From JAHFPN01 sp963765745 (GTDB taxonomy: Bacteria; Pseudomonadota; Alphaproteobacteria; Rhizobiales; Xanthobacteraceae): DNA of 15,025 bases. The notes beneath the pieces were generated by a model. That model did not search any database, had not been told where the DNA came from, and was given only the letters and a program-made list of their open reading frames with translations. A program made the translations under genes and the position numbers. Location of the stretch: positions 1-15,025 of the forward strand of contig CAVXXM010000008.1 in NCBI GenBank assembly GCA_963765745.1, read 5' to 3'. Positions 1 to 7,593 of this stretch are shown in pieces; position 1 is the first letter of the stretch, and each line of letters opens with the position of its first letter.

Positions 1-1075
1 CCGGCTTCACGCGCGAATTTCCAAGCATTCTCCGCCATCGGCCGCACCAGGTTCGCCATAGCGGCGGCGTTCTGGTTCGCGGCAGTGCCGTCGCGCACGC
101 GGCCGACGATGCCCTGCAGGATTCCGGCGATGCGGAAGAAATTGTAGGCGAGATAAAGTTGCAGATGCGGCCGCGGGTCGAGGCCGGTGCGCTTCCAGTA
201 CATCTCCACATAGGCGTCGCGGTCGGGAATCCCGAGCGACTTCAGGTCGAGGCCGCGCAGGCTGCCGGTGCCGGCGCCGCTCTCGGTGCGCGGCATTTCC
301 CAGGCCATCAGGTGATAGGTGACATCGGCGAGCGGGTCGCCGAGTGTGGAAAGTTCCCAGTCGAGCACGGCGAGCACGCGCGGGCCCTTGTGGTCGAGGA
401 TCATATTGTCGAGGCGATAGTCGCCGTGCACCAGCCGCACTGGGCCCTCGGGCGGCAGATGCTGCGGCAGCCATTCCATCAGCCGCTCCATCTCGTCGAT
501 CTCCATGGTCTTGGAGGCGACGTATTGCTTGGACCAGCGCGCTACCTGGCGGGCCATGTAGTTTTCGCTCTTGCCGTAGTCGGAAAGCCCGATCGCGTTC
601 GGGTCGAAGCGGTGCAGGCGCGCGAGCGTCTCATTCATGGCATCGTAGGTGGCCGTGCGCTCCGCGTTGGTCGCGTCCGGCATGCGCGGCTCCCAGATCG
701 AGCGGCCATCGACGAAGCCCATCACATAGAAGGCGGTGCCGATCACATTCTCGTCGGCGCAATAGAGCACCGGCTCGGGCACCGGGAAGCCTTGCGGGTA
801 GAGCGCGCTAATGGCGCGGAACTCGCGGTCGACCGCGTGCGCGGAGGCGAGCAGTTTTCCTGGCGGCTTGCGGCGCAGCACATAGCGGCGCACGGGTGAC
901 TCCAGGAGATAAGTCGGGTTCGATTGGCCGCCCTTGAACTGGGTGACCTTGAGCGGGCCGGCGAAGCCCGGCACCTCGCGCGCGAGATGGTTTCGAGCCG
1001 GTCGACCGGAAAGGCGAGCGCCGGCGCCACTTCCTTGGTGCCGGTGAAGGCGCTCTGGCGGTCGATCTGCTGCAT
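1..1075 (-). CDS. APH-fold phosphotransferase, ACAD10/11 kinase-like (3' end cut off, frameshifted)
   Basis: Aminoglycoside/choline-kinase-fold enzyme of the family that accompanies acyl-CoA dehydrogenases in bacteria and is fused to them in human ACAD10/ACAD11, whose kinase domains are linked to 4-hydroxyacyl-CoA breakdown. In the rejoined protein the ATP-binding region YVLRRKPPGK lies near residues 65-74, the catalytic loop HGDYRLDN at 217-224 and the metal-binding DWE at 239-241. The start is ATG at 1075, preceded by GGGGAA. The first 29 codons (MQQIDRQSAFTGTKEV...) match the family but are one base out of frame with the rest. Restoring one C near 989-991 gives ETHLAREVPGF and an unbroken frame to the window edge, about 358 codons and probably nearly complete. 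It lies 46 bases downstream of the hydrolase gene on the same strand, so they may share a transcript. The true substrate is unknown. Confidence 0.85.
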
Positions 1076-1121
1076 CAAGGCGTTCCCCGAGGCGCGAGCA
1101 TAGCGCGGATTTGGTCCGCGC

Positions 1122-2034
1122 TCAGTCCTTGGCGAGGAATGGCAGAAGCGCGGCCAAGGTCGCGTCGGGATTTTCCTCAGGGAGAAAATGCCCGCATTCA
1201 ATGGCCTGGCCCTCGACGTTCTGAGCCCAGCGCCGCCAAATATCGAGCATGCCCTCGCCGCCGCTTCGGGCCGGAAGGCCACGGGCGCCCCACAGCACCT
1301 GCACCGGGCAGGCGATTTTCTTGCCTGCCTTCAGGTCCGCGTCATCGATGGCGACGTCGGTGGATTGCCCGGCGCGATAGTCCTCGCAAAAGCCGTGGAT
1401 ATGCGCAGCGTCGGAGAAATTCTGGCGATAATGCTCGACCGCGCGCGGGTCGAACACGCTCGCGTCGGTGCCCCAGCGCATGCCGGTGAAAACCCATTTG
1501 AAATAGAAATCGACCGAATTGCCGATCAGCGTTTCTGGAAACGGCGCCGGCTGTGCGAGGAAGGGCCAATGATAGGCCGCCATGGCGCGCGCGGCGTTCA
1601 TGCCGGCCCACATTTCAAAGGTCGGGACGATATCGAGAACGGAAAGGCGCGTGATGTGCTCGGGATGATCGAACGCGAGGCGATAGCCGACGCGGCCGCC
1701 ACGGTCGTGGCCGACGAGGGCGAAGCGCTTGTGGCCGAGCTTTTCCATCAGCTCCACCATCGCCGCGGCCATGGCGCGCTTGGTATAGGGCGAATGGTCG
1801 GGCGCGGCCTCGGGCGTGCCGCTCGCGCCATAGCCGATGAGATCGGCGATCACGAGCGTGTAGTGCTTGGCGAGCTCCGGGGCGATGCGGTGATACATGG
1901 CGCCGGTCTGCGGATGGCCGTGCAGCAAGAGCAGCGGCGCGCCCTTGCCGCCGACGCGAGCGAACAGCTTGGCGGCTTTCGTCTCGATCAAGTGCGAACT
2001 CGAAGCCGGGGAAAAGTTCGGGCAGTTCGGGCAT
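1122..2034 (-). CDS. alpha/beta hydrolase, haloacetate (fluoroacetate) dehalogenase-like, frameshifted
   Basis: Alpha/beta-hydrolase-fold enzyme closely resembling fluoroacetate dehalogenases, which hydrolyse haloacetates to glycolate through an aspartyl ester. Numbered from the TTG at 1991, it shows the oxyanion motif HGHP (24-27), nucleophile motif GHDRGGR (Asp96, with Arg97 and Arg100), acid Asp120 in VLDIVP, the halide-site pair His141-Trp142, Tyr205 in CEDYRAG and His268 in GHFLPEE, so the full catalytic set is present. The family N-terminus (MPELPELFPGFE) is encoded upstream from ATG 2034, which has AGGGAC six bases before it, but in another frame. Removing one base at 1997-1998 gives GFESHLIETK and a 303-residue protein, the usual family length. 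Without that repair, translation would have to begin at the TTG at 1991 (289 residues). Pocket changes noted in the findings make the real substrate uncertain. Confidence 0.87.
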
Positions 2035-2059
2035 TAGATTGTCCCTATTCCAGATACTG

Positions 2060-2205
2060 TCATCCCGGACGGCCGAGCCGGACGATAGTCCGGCGAGGTC
2101 GATCCGGGATCCAGGGTCACCGAGCGGGAGATTATCGCACCGGCAATGATCCTGGATCCCGGCTCTCGGCCCCCGGATCAAGTCCGGGGGCCTCGGCCGG
2201 GAGGA
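2060..2205. repeat. cloverleaf-like palindromic intergenic repeat
   Basis: Nested inverted repeats fill the gap between purD and the hydrolase. A perfect 12-base stem pairs 2104-2115 (CCGGGATCCAGG) with 2151-2162. Hairpin 1 pairs 2077-2083 (GCCGGAC) with 2088-2094 around GATA. Hairpin 2 pairs 2168-2177 (GGCCCCCGGA) with 2183-2192 around TCAAG. The flanks 2060-2076 and 2193-2205 also pair, with a small bulge. The whole could fold as a closing stem with three arms. Palindromic elements containing 'tcatcccgg' and 'ccgggatccagg' blocks are common between genes in Bradyrhizobium relatives, so this is probably a multicopy element; copy number cannot be judged here. Hairpin 2 could also end purD transcription, although no T run follows on the minus strand. 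Confidence 0.75.
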
Positions 2206-2220
2206 CAGAAAGCAAATGTA

Positions 2221-3486
2221 TCATCGGTTCAGCGCGCGCCAGGCGATATCGCGGCGGTAAAATCCTTCGGGCCAATCGATGCGGCCGATGGCATCGTAGG
2301 CGCGCGCGCGCGCCTCGGCCACGGTCTTGCCACTCGCGGTGACATCGAGCACACGCCCGCCATTGGCGAGCAGTCGCGCGCCGTCGCGCTTGGTTCCGGC
2401 GTGGAAAATCTTGACGCTTTCCACTTGCGCGGCGCGATCGAGCCCCTTGATCTCGGAGCCGGTCTGATATTCGCCGGGATAGCCCTTGGTCGCCATCACC
2501 ACCGTGAGCGCCGGCTCGTCGTGCCAGCGCGCGGTGACCTTGTTCAGCGTCCCGTCGACGGTAGCGAGCATGAGCGTGAGCAGATCGTCCTTCAGGCGCG
2601 GCATCAGCACCTGGCATTCGGGATCGCCGAAGCGGACGTTGTATTCGATCAGCTTCGGCCCGTCGGCGCCGATCATCAGCCCGGCATAGAGCACGCCGCT
2701 ATAGGGCGTGCCGGCGCGCGCCAGCGCGCGGGCGGTGGGCTTGACGATTTCCTCGAGCGCGCGGCGTTCGATCTCGGGGGTCAGCACGGGAGCGGGCGAA
2801 TAGGCGCCCATGCCGCCGGTGTTGGGGCCCTTGTCGTCGTCAAAAGCGCGCTTGTGGTCCTGGGCGCCGGCGAGCATCAATACATTCTCACCATCGACGA
2901 GGAAGAAGAGGCTCGCTTCCTCCCCGGAGAGAAACTCTTCGAGCATGACCGGGGTTTTTGCGTTTCCGGTCATCTGAAACGCGAGATCGATGCCTTTGAT
3001 CGCCTCGGCCTCGGTCATGGCGACAACGACGCCTTTGCCGGCATGCAGGCCATCGGCTTTCACCACGATCGGCGCGCCGTGTTTCTTCACGTAGGCCTTG
3101 GCAGACTCCGCATCGCGAAATTCCGCGAAGCCGGCGGTCGGGATCTTGTTCGCGGCGCACAGTTGCTTGGTGAAGGACTTGGAGCCTTCGAGTTGTGCCG
3201 GGACGGCCTTGGGGCCGAAGGCCTTGATGCCGGCCTTCTCTAGATCGTCCACGAGACCGGCCACGAGCGGCGCCTCGGGGCCGATCACGACAAGATCGAT
3301 CTTGTTCGTCTTGCAGAAGGCCGCGACCGCCGCGTGATCGGCGATTTTCAGGTCGACGATCTCCGCTTCCTCGGCGATGCCGGGATTGCCCGGCGCGGCA
3401 TAGAGCTTGGTCAGAAGTGGGCTCGCGGCGAGCTTCCAGGCGAGCGCATGCTCGCGTCCGCCGGAGCCGAGAAGAAGCACCTTCAT
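2221..3486 (-). CDS. purD: phosphoribosylamine-glycine ligase (GAR synthetase)
   Basis: Cytoplasmic ATP-grasp enzyme of de novo purine synthesis that joins 5-phosphoribosylamine and glycine to give GAR, consuming ATP. The 421-residue length is standard. The N-domain begins MKVLLLGSGGREHALAWKL (residues 1-19), followed by APGNPG (31-36) and IGPEAPLV (68-75). The ATP-grasp core shows EGSKSFTK (100-107), KADGLHAGKG (143-152; His148 where Ala is more usual), PNTGGMGAYSP (221-231) and the PurD signature with RFGDPE at 285-290. The C-terminal domain has TKGYPGEY near 333. The start is ATG 3486; the frame stays open upstream, but that stretch is antisense to xseA and has no family match. It diverges from xseA across 69 bases and ends 16 bases from the palindromic repeat. 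Confidence 0.97.
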   Translation of the reverse strand: MKVLLLGSGGREHALAWKLAASPLLTKLYAAPGNPGIAEEAEIVDLKIADHAAVAAFCKTNKIDLVVIGPEAPLVAGLVDDLEKAGIKAFGPKAVPAQLEGSKSFTKQLCAANKIPTAGFAEFRDAESAKAYVKKHGAPIVVKADGLHAGKGVVVAMTEAEAIKGIDLAFQMTGNAKTPVMLEEFLSGEEASLFFLVDGENVLMLAGAQDHKRAFDDDKGPNTGGMGAYSPAPVLTPEIERRALEEIVKPTARALARAGTPYSGVLYAGLMIGADGPKLIEYNVRFGDPECQVLMPRLKDDLLTLMLATVDGTLNKVTARWHDEPALTVVMATKGYPGEYQTGSEIKGLDRAAQVESVKIFHAGTKRDGARLLANGGRVLDVTASGKTVAEARARAYDAIGRIDWPEGFYRRDIAWRALNR

Positions 3487-3524
3487 GGGGAAATTCCGGA
3501 AGTACTTCGCGCGCACGCGGATGT

Positions 3525-3552
3525 AGCATAGAAACTGCGAGACCCGGGTCCA
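3525..3552 (-). promoter_or_regulatory. candidate purD promoter in the purD/xseA divergent region
   Basis: On the minus strand TGGACC (3552-3547) is followed after 16 bases by TATGCT (3530-3525), each matching the sigma-70 consensus at four of six positions. Between it and the purD ATG lie two adjacent short palindromes, GAAGTACTTC (3499-3508) and GGAAATTCC (3489-3497), possible operator half-sites. No convincing promoter for xseA is visible in the same 69 bases. Weak evidence from pattern alone. Confidence 0.28.
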
Positions 3553-3555
3553 GCC

Positions 3556-4974
3556 ATGGCCGCATCCACAGAAGCACGCGTCAATCTGCCCGAGATCAGC
3601 GTCTCGGAGCTTTCCGCCGCGCTCAAGCGCACGGTGGAGGAGGCGTTCCCCTATGTGCGGCTGCGCGGCGAAGTTTCCGGCTACCGCGGCCCGCACAGCT
3701 CCGGCCACGTCTATTTCTCGCTGAAAGACGAGGGCGCCCGCATCGAGGCGGTGATCTGGAAGGGCGTGTTCGGACGCATCCGCTTCAAGCCCGAGGACGG
3801 GCTCGAAGTGATCGCCACCGGCAAGATCACGACTTACCCCGGCAGTTCCAAATACCAGATCGTGATCGATGGCCTCGAGCCCGCGGGCGTCGGCGCGCTG
3901 ATGGCGCTGCTCGAAGAGCGGAAGAAGAAGCTTCAGGCCGAAGGTCTGTTCGACGAGGAGCGGAAGCAGCCGCTGCCGTATCTGCCGCGCGTGATCGGCG
4001 TCATCACCTCGCCGACGGGTGCGGTGATCCGAGACATTCTGCACCGGCTTTCCGACCGCTTTCCGCGCCATGTGCTGGTGTGGCCGGTGCGGGTGCAGGG
4101 CGAGGCCTGTGCGCCCGAGGTCGCGGCGGCGATCGCCGGCTTCAATGCGCTGAAGCCCGGCGGGCCGATCCCGCGGCCGGACGTGCTCATCGTCGCGCGC
4201 GGCGGCGGCTCGCTCGAGGATCTCTGGGGATTCAACGAGGAGATCGTGGCGCGCGCTGTGGCGGCGAGCAAAATCCCGCTGGTTTCGGCGGTCGGCCACG
4301 AGACCGATTTTACTTTGATCGATCTGGTCGCCGACCGGCGCGCGCCGACGCCGACGGCCGCCGCCGAGATGATCGTGCCGGTGCGGGCCGAACTGATCGC
4401 GGAGACCGAGGATTTCGGCGCGCGCTTGATCGGCGCCGCGCTGCGCTTCATCGAGCGGCTGCGCAGCGAAGTGCGCGGGCTGGCGCGCGGCATCCCGGCG
4501 CTCGATGCGTTGCTCGCCATGCCGCGGCAGCGGTTGGATTCGGTCGGCGAGCGGCTGCCGAAGGCATTGCGCGCCAACGCGCACGCGCATCGTGTGCGAT
4601 TTGCGCGTGCTTCGTCGCGGCACGTGCCGTTTGCTTTGCGCACAAGGGTCGAGCGCGGGCGCGAGCAGGCGCACGTGCTGATCGAACGCGCGCACCGCGC
4701 GTTCCGGACCCGTTTCGATGCGCGCAAGGCGCGGCTTCGGGGTCTCACACAATTGCTCGAGGCCTTGAGCTATCACGGTGTGCTGGCGCGCGGGTTCGCA
4801 CTGGTGCGCGACGCGGCCGGCGCGCCGGTGCGCTCGGTGCAGGCGGTCGCTGTCGGGGACCGGCTTACGATCGAGTTCTCTGACGGAACCTTGCCGGTGA
4901 CCGCGGAAGGCGGCAGCGCACCGAAGCGCCGCCGCGGCGGCACGGGCGGCGGACAAGGCAGTCTGTTCAGCTGA
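3556..4974 (+). CDS. xseA: exodeoxyribonuclease VII large subunit
   Basis: Large catalytic subunit of exonuclease VII, which degrades single-stranded DNA in both directions to acid-soluble oligonucleotides and works with several copies of the small subunit XseB (not in this window). The N-terminal OB-fold domain runs from ISVSELS (14-20) through RLRGEVSGY (35-43), HVYFSLKD (51-58) and AVIWKG (65-70). The catalytic domain shows GVITSPTGAVIRDIL (148-162), VARGGGSLEDLWGFNEE (213-229), AVGHETD (245-251) and RRAPTPTAAAE (261-271). These place the residues matching E. coli D155, R205, H238 and D241 at D160, R215, H248 and D251. An Arg/Ala-rich helical segment, probably coiled coil, follows, with a basic tail ending GSLFS. 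At 472 residues it is normal length. Start ATG 3556 is where family homology begins; its ribosome-binding site is weak. Confidence 0.97.
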   Translation: MAASTEARVNLPEISVSELSAALKRTVEEAFPYVRLRGEVSGYRGPHSSGHVYFSLKDEGARIEAVIWKGVFGRIRFKPEDGLEVIATGKITTYPGSSKYQIVIDGLEPAGVGALMALLEERKKKLQAEGLFDEERKQPLPYLPRVIGVITSPTGAVIRDILHRLSDRFPRHVLVWPVRVQGEACAPEVAAAIAGFNALKPGGPIPRPDVLIVARGGGSLEDLWGFNEEIVARAVAASKIPLVSAVGHETDFTLIDLVADRRAPTPTAAAEMIVPVRAELIAETEDFGARLIGAALRFIERLRSEVRGLARGIPALDALLAMPRQRLDSVGERLPKALRANAHAHRVRFARASSRHVPFALRTRVERGREQAHVLIERAHRAFRTRFDARKARLRGLTQLLEALSYHGVLARGFALVRDAAGAPVRSVQAVAVGDRLTIEFSDGTLPVTAEGGSAPKRRRGGTGGGQGSLFS

Positions 4975-4995
4975 CACAAAAGTTAACAGCGCGGG

Positions 4996-5024
4996 TTGGC
5001 AGGCCGGATGCGCCGCACTATGTT
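4996..5024 (+). promoter_or_regulatory. candidate sigma-70-type promoter for the DUF2093 gene
   Basis: TTGGCA (4996-5001) and TATGTT (5019-5024) are separated by exactly 17 bases, matching TTGACA/TATAAT at five and four positions. They lie in the 79-base gap after xseA, about 30 bases before the DUF2093 ATG at 5054, which leaves room for a short leader. Pattern evidence only. Confidence 0.45.
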
Positions 5025-5053
5025 GCGGCAAGCCACCCTGACCGGGACCGGCA

Positions 5054-5278
5054 ATGAACCGCTACGAACGCATACCGCTTGCGGCCGGCGAGGCCGAAAT
5101 CCGCTACCTCGACGGCGATTACAGGATCGTGCGTCCGGGCAGCTACGTGCGTTGCGCGGTCACCGGCGAGCCGATTTCACTCGACGAGCTCAAGTATTGG
5201 AGCGTCGAGTTGCAGGAGGCTTACGCCAATCCGGCGGCAGTGCTCGCCCGCTTGCATCCGGATCGTCGCAAGCGCTGA
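5054..5278 (+). CDS. DUF2093 family small protein
   Basis: A 74-residue soluble protein of a family found in Alphaproteobacteria with no known function. Diagnostic blocks are EAEIRYLDGDYRIVRPGSYV (13-32), CAVTGEPISLDELKYWSVE (34-52) and QEAYA (54-58). The Cys34-Ala-Val-Thr-Gly turn resembles one half of a zinc knuckle, but no second cysteine pair is present, so metal binding cannot be claimed. It has no signal peptide or membrane segment. Homologues commonly sit beside lpxK as here, tail to tail, with this gene's TGA directly abutting lpxK's stop codon. The start ATG has only a weak purine stretch (ACCGGGACC) before it. A link to lipid A synthesis is an inference from position only. Confidence 0.9.
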   Translation: MNRYERIPLAAGEAEIRYLDGDYRIVRPGSYVRCAVTGEPISLDELKYWSVELQEAYANPAAVLARLHPDRRKR

Positions 5279-5285
5279 TCAGCGC
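5272..5285. terminator. palindrome at the DUF2093/lpxK stop codons
   Basis: GCGCTGATCAGCGC is a perfect 14-base palindrome whose centre TGATCA supplies the stop codons of both convergent genes. It can form GCGCT/AGCGC hairpins with a GATC loop and may extend by pairing AA with TT if one G bulges. It could act weakly as a bidirectional terminator, but the stem is short and the T tract poor. Confidence 0.3.
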
Positions 5286-6283
5286 GCTTTCGCGAGCGCG
5301 TCCGCGAGGCGCTTCTCGATCGCAGCCGGGTCGATGAATTCAAGCGTCACAGGAAGCGCGTTCGTTACGGCCACGAGCCCGGCGAGCGCCGGATTGCCGC
5401 GCATGCGCACGAGATCCTTCTCGGTTGTGATGAGCTGAAGATCTTGCGCGCGCGCATGAGACAAGAGCCCTTCCGCGTCGTCCGGTGAAAAACGGTGATG
5501 GTCGGGAAAGCCACGCCGTTCCACGATTTCCACTCCGATCGCGACCAACGTGGCAAAGAATTTCTCCGGCCGGCCAATCCCGGCGAATGCCAGAACGCGT
5601 TTCCTGGCGAGAGCGTTCGCGGCAGCGGCATCCGGCATCAGGCGTGCCCTGAATACCGGGATCGCCCTTGAGGTCGCGATTTCGGCGACTTCGCGGGCGG
5701 CACCGCCCAGACCGATCAGGATGAGCCCGTGGGCGCGGGCGACTTGAGTTTGGAGCGGTGCACGCAAGGGGCCGGCGGGAAACACGCGGCCGTTTCCGAC
5801 GCCGGTTTCCGCGTCGACCACCAGGAGAGAGAAATCCTTCTCGAGCGAGGGATTTTGAAAGCCGTCGTCGAGCACGATTACGCTGGCACCTGACTCGGCC
5901 GCGAGCTTCGCGCCGGCGATGCGGTCGGCGGCGACAATGGTCGGAGCATGAGCGGCCAGCAGCAGCGGTTCGTCGCCGATCTCCAAGGCGCTCATCTTCA
6001 GATCGACGAGAACCGGTCCGAGCAAACGCCCGCCATAGCCGCGGCTCAAGACAAAGGGTTTTTCGCCCGCGGCGCTCAACATCTTCGCCAGCGCGATCAC
6101 GGCCGGAGTCTTGCCGCCGCCGCCGACGGTAGGATCGCCGACGCAGATGACGGGAACTTTCGCGCGTGTGCCACGGCGTGCGAGCCGCATCGCCGCGACC
6201 GCGCCATAGAGCGCGCCCGCCGGTGCGAGCAGGAAAGATGCCAGTCCCGGCTTTCTCCACCAGAAGGCAGGCGCGTGCAGCAT
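5279..6283 (-). CDS. lpxK: tetraacyldisaccharide 4'-kinase
   Basis: Inner-membrane P-loop kinase that phosphorylates the 4' position of the tetraacyldisaccharide-1-phosphate precursor to make lipid IVA, the sixth step of the Raetz pathway. Numbered from ATG 6283 (334 residues): the N-terminal APAFWWR (4-10) and a hydrophobic anchor (14-32), P-loop GDPTVGGGGKTP (49-60), LSRGYGG (79-85), GDEPLLLA (103-110), LDDGFQNP (138-145), FPAGPLR (168-174) and FPDHHRF (259-265, matching the region of E. coli His261). A GTG at 6289 would add two residues; ATG is preferred because homologues carry only a few residues before PAFW, and AAGGG upstream could serve either. It is the last gene of the operon, 14 bases after waaA, so both lipid A core steps should be co-expressed. 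Confidence 0.96.
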   Translation of the reverse strand: MLHAPAFWWRKPGLASFLLAPAGALYGAVAAMRLARRGTRAKVPVICVGDPTVGGGGKTPAVIALAKMLSAAGEKPFVLSRGYGGRLLGPVLVDLKMSALEIGDEPLLLAAHAPTIVAADRIAGAKLAAESGASVIVLDDGFQNPSLEKDFSLLVVDAETGVGNGRVFPAGPLRAPLQTQVARAHGLILIGLGGAAREVAEIATSRAIPVFRARLMPDAAAANALARKRVLAFAGIGRPEKFFATLVAIGVEIVERRGFPDHHRFSPDDAEGLLSHARAQDLQLITTEKDLVRMRGNPALAGLVAVTNALPVTLEFIDPAAIEKRLADALAKAR

Positions 6284-6297
6284 CGTCACCGAACCCT

Positions 6298-7593
6298 TCA
6301 GTTCTGCAGCTTGAGCCCGATCAGATAGGGCTCGATCGAAGCATAGGTGCGCTCCAGTGCGCCGCCCAGCTGCTCGACGGTCGCGCGCGCCGTGACCGCC
6401 ATCTTGCGCGCGAGCGCGCGGTCGTCGAGCAGGAGCGAGATGCTGCGCGCGAGCGAGTCGGTGTCGCGCACCAGCGCGGCTCCGCGCGCGCGGCTCAGCT
6501 GGTCGTAGATTTCTGCGAAATTCGCGACATGCGGCCCATAGAGGATGGCGCTATCGAGCTTGGCGGGCTCGATCGGGTTCTGGCCGCCGTGTGGCACCAG
6601 CGAGCCGCCCATGAATACGATCGGCGCGAGGCGGTAGAAAATTCCGAGTTCGCCGATGGTGTCGGCTACATAGATGTCGCTGCCGCGATCGGGCAGGTGA
6701 CCGCGCGAGCGCATGACCGGTGCCAGGCCTGCGGCTTGCGCGAGATCGACGATCTCCGGTCCGCGCTCCGGATGGCGAGGCGCGATGATGGTGAGCAAGC
6801 CCGGCACCCTGCGCTTGATCTGCTGATGCGCCGTCAGTACGGCCTTTTCCTCGCCGGCATGGGTGCTGGCGGCGAGCAGGACCACGCGCTCGCCGATCGC
6901 GCGCATCAGCGCGGAAAGCGCCGTCGCATCGGCCGGCGGCGGCGGCACGTCGAACTTGAGGTTGCCGGTAATGTTCACGCGCGGCGCGCCGAGCTCGGTA
7001 AGGCGCCGCGCATCCTCGGCGCCCTGCGCCAGGCACAGGTCGATGCGCGACAGCAGGGCCCTAACGGCACCACGGGCGAGCCGCCAGCGATCGAACGAGC
7101 GCTGCGAAAGGCGCGCATTGACCAGCACCAGCGGCGTGCCGCGCCGGGTCGTCTCGATCACGAGATTGGGCCACAGCTCCGATTCGGCGAGCAACGCCAG
7201 GCTAGGGCGCCAGTGGTCGAGGAATCGGCCGATGAAGGCCGGCACGTCGAGTGGAACGAACTGGTGCAAGGTGCCGTTCGCCGGTCGCCTACCTACGAGT
7301 TGCGCGGCGGTTACCGTGCCTGAGGTCAGAAGCATCGGGAAGCCGAGCGGCCGAATTCGTTCGACGAGCGGCAGTAGCGAAAGCACTTCGCCGACGCTGG
7401 CGCCATGGGCCCAGATCAGCGGACCGGCGGGGCGTTCGAGCGTCGCGATGCCGCGCCGCTCGGAAATCCGCTCGGGGTCTTCTTTTCCGCGCCGCAGCCG
7501 CGTCGCCAAGAGCGCGCTCGCGAAAGGCGCGGCGAGCCGCGTCGCGCGCTGATAGACGTGGAGCGAGAACGGCAGCCGATCCCTAGGCGCCAT
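6298..7593 (-). CDS. waaA: 3-deoxy-D-manno-octulosonic acid (Kdo) transferase
   Basis: Family-30 glycosyltransferase at the inner membrane that transfers Kdo from CMP-Kdo to lipid IVA; also called kdtA. The 431 residues are typical. Visible features are a hydrophobic N-terminal stretch (about 18-31), HGASVGEV (63-70, holding the proposed catalytic Glu69), LTSGTVTAA (89-97), ESELWPN (137-143), NARLSQRS (159-166), TGNLKFD (209-215), AASTHAGEE (241-249), APRHPER (271-277), DTIGELG (311-317), GGSLVPHGGQNPIEP (329-343) and HVANF (355-359). ATG 7593 lies inside the end of the upstream acyltransferase gene (11-base overlap), so translation is probably coupled. Whether it adds one or two Kdo units cannot be read from sequence. 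Confidence 0.97.
   Translation of the reverse strand: MAPRDRLPFSLHVYQRATRLAAPFASALLATRLRRGKEDPERISERRGIATLERPAGPLIWAHGASVGEVLSLLPLVERIRPLGFPMLLTSGTVTAAQLVGRRPANGTLHQFVPLDVPAFIGRFLDHWRPSLALLAESELWPNLVIETTRRGTPLVLVNARLSQRSFDRWRLARGAVRALLSRIDLCLAQGAEDARRLTELGAPRVNITGNLKFDVPPPPADATALSALMRAIGERVVLLAASTHAGEEKAVLTAHQQIKRRVPGLLTIIAPRHPERGPEIVDLAQAAGLAPVMRSRGHLPDRGSDIYVADTIGELGIFYRLAPIVFMGGSLVPHGGQNPIEPAKLDSAILYGPHVANFAEIYDQLSRARGAALVRDTDSLARSISLLLDDRALARKMAVTARATVEQLGGALERTYASIEPYLIGLKLQN

Noticed and set aside
159..899. Plus-strand open frame of 246 codons over the APH kinase gene
   Set aside because: It is the antisense shadow of a clearly recognisable kinase; its composition (His/Gly/Ala/Val/Arg-rich) is typical of antisense frames in GC-rich DNA and it matches no family.
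1188..3243. Two long plus-strand open frames (1188-2342 and 2146-3243)
   Set aside because: They run antisense through the hydrolase gene and purD and across the palindromic repeat; no domain is recognisable in either.
3487..5031. Minus-strand frame extending purD upstream to a 936-residue protein
   Set aside because: The extension is antisense to xseA and has no recognisable domain. Normal PurD begins exactly at ATG 3486.
6166..7323. Plus-strand open frame of 385 codons over waaA
   Set aside because: Antisense shadow of a conserved Kdo transferase with all motifs present.
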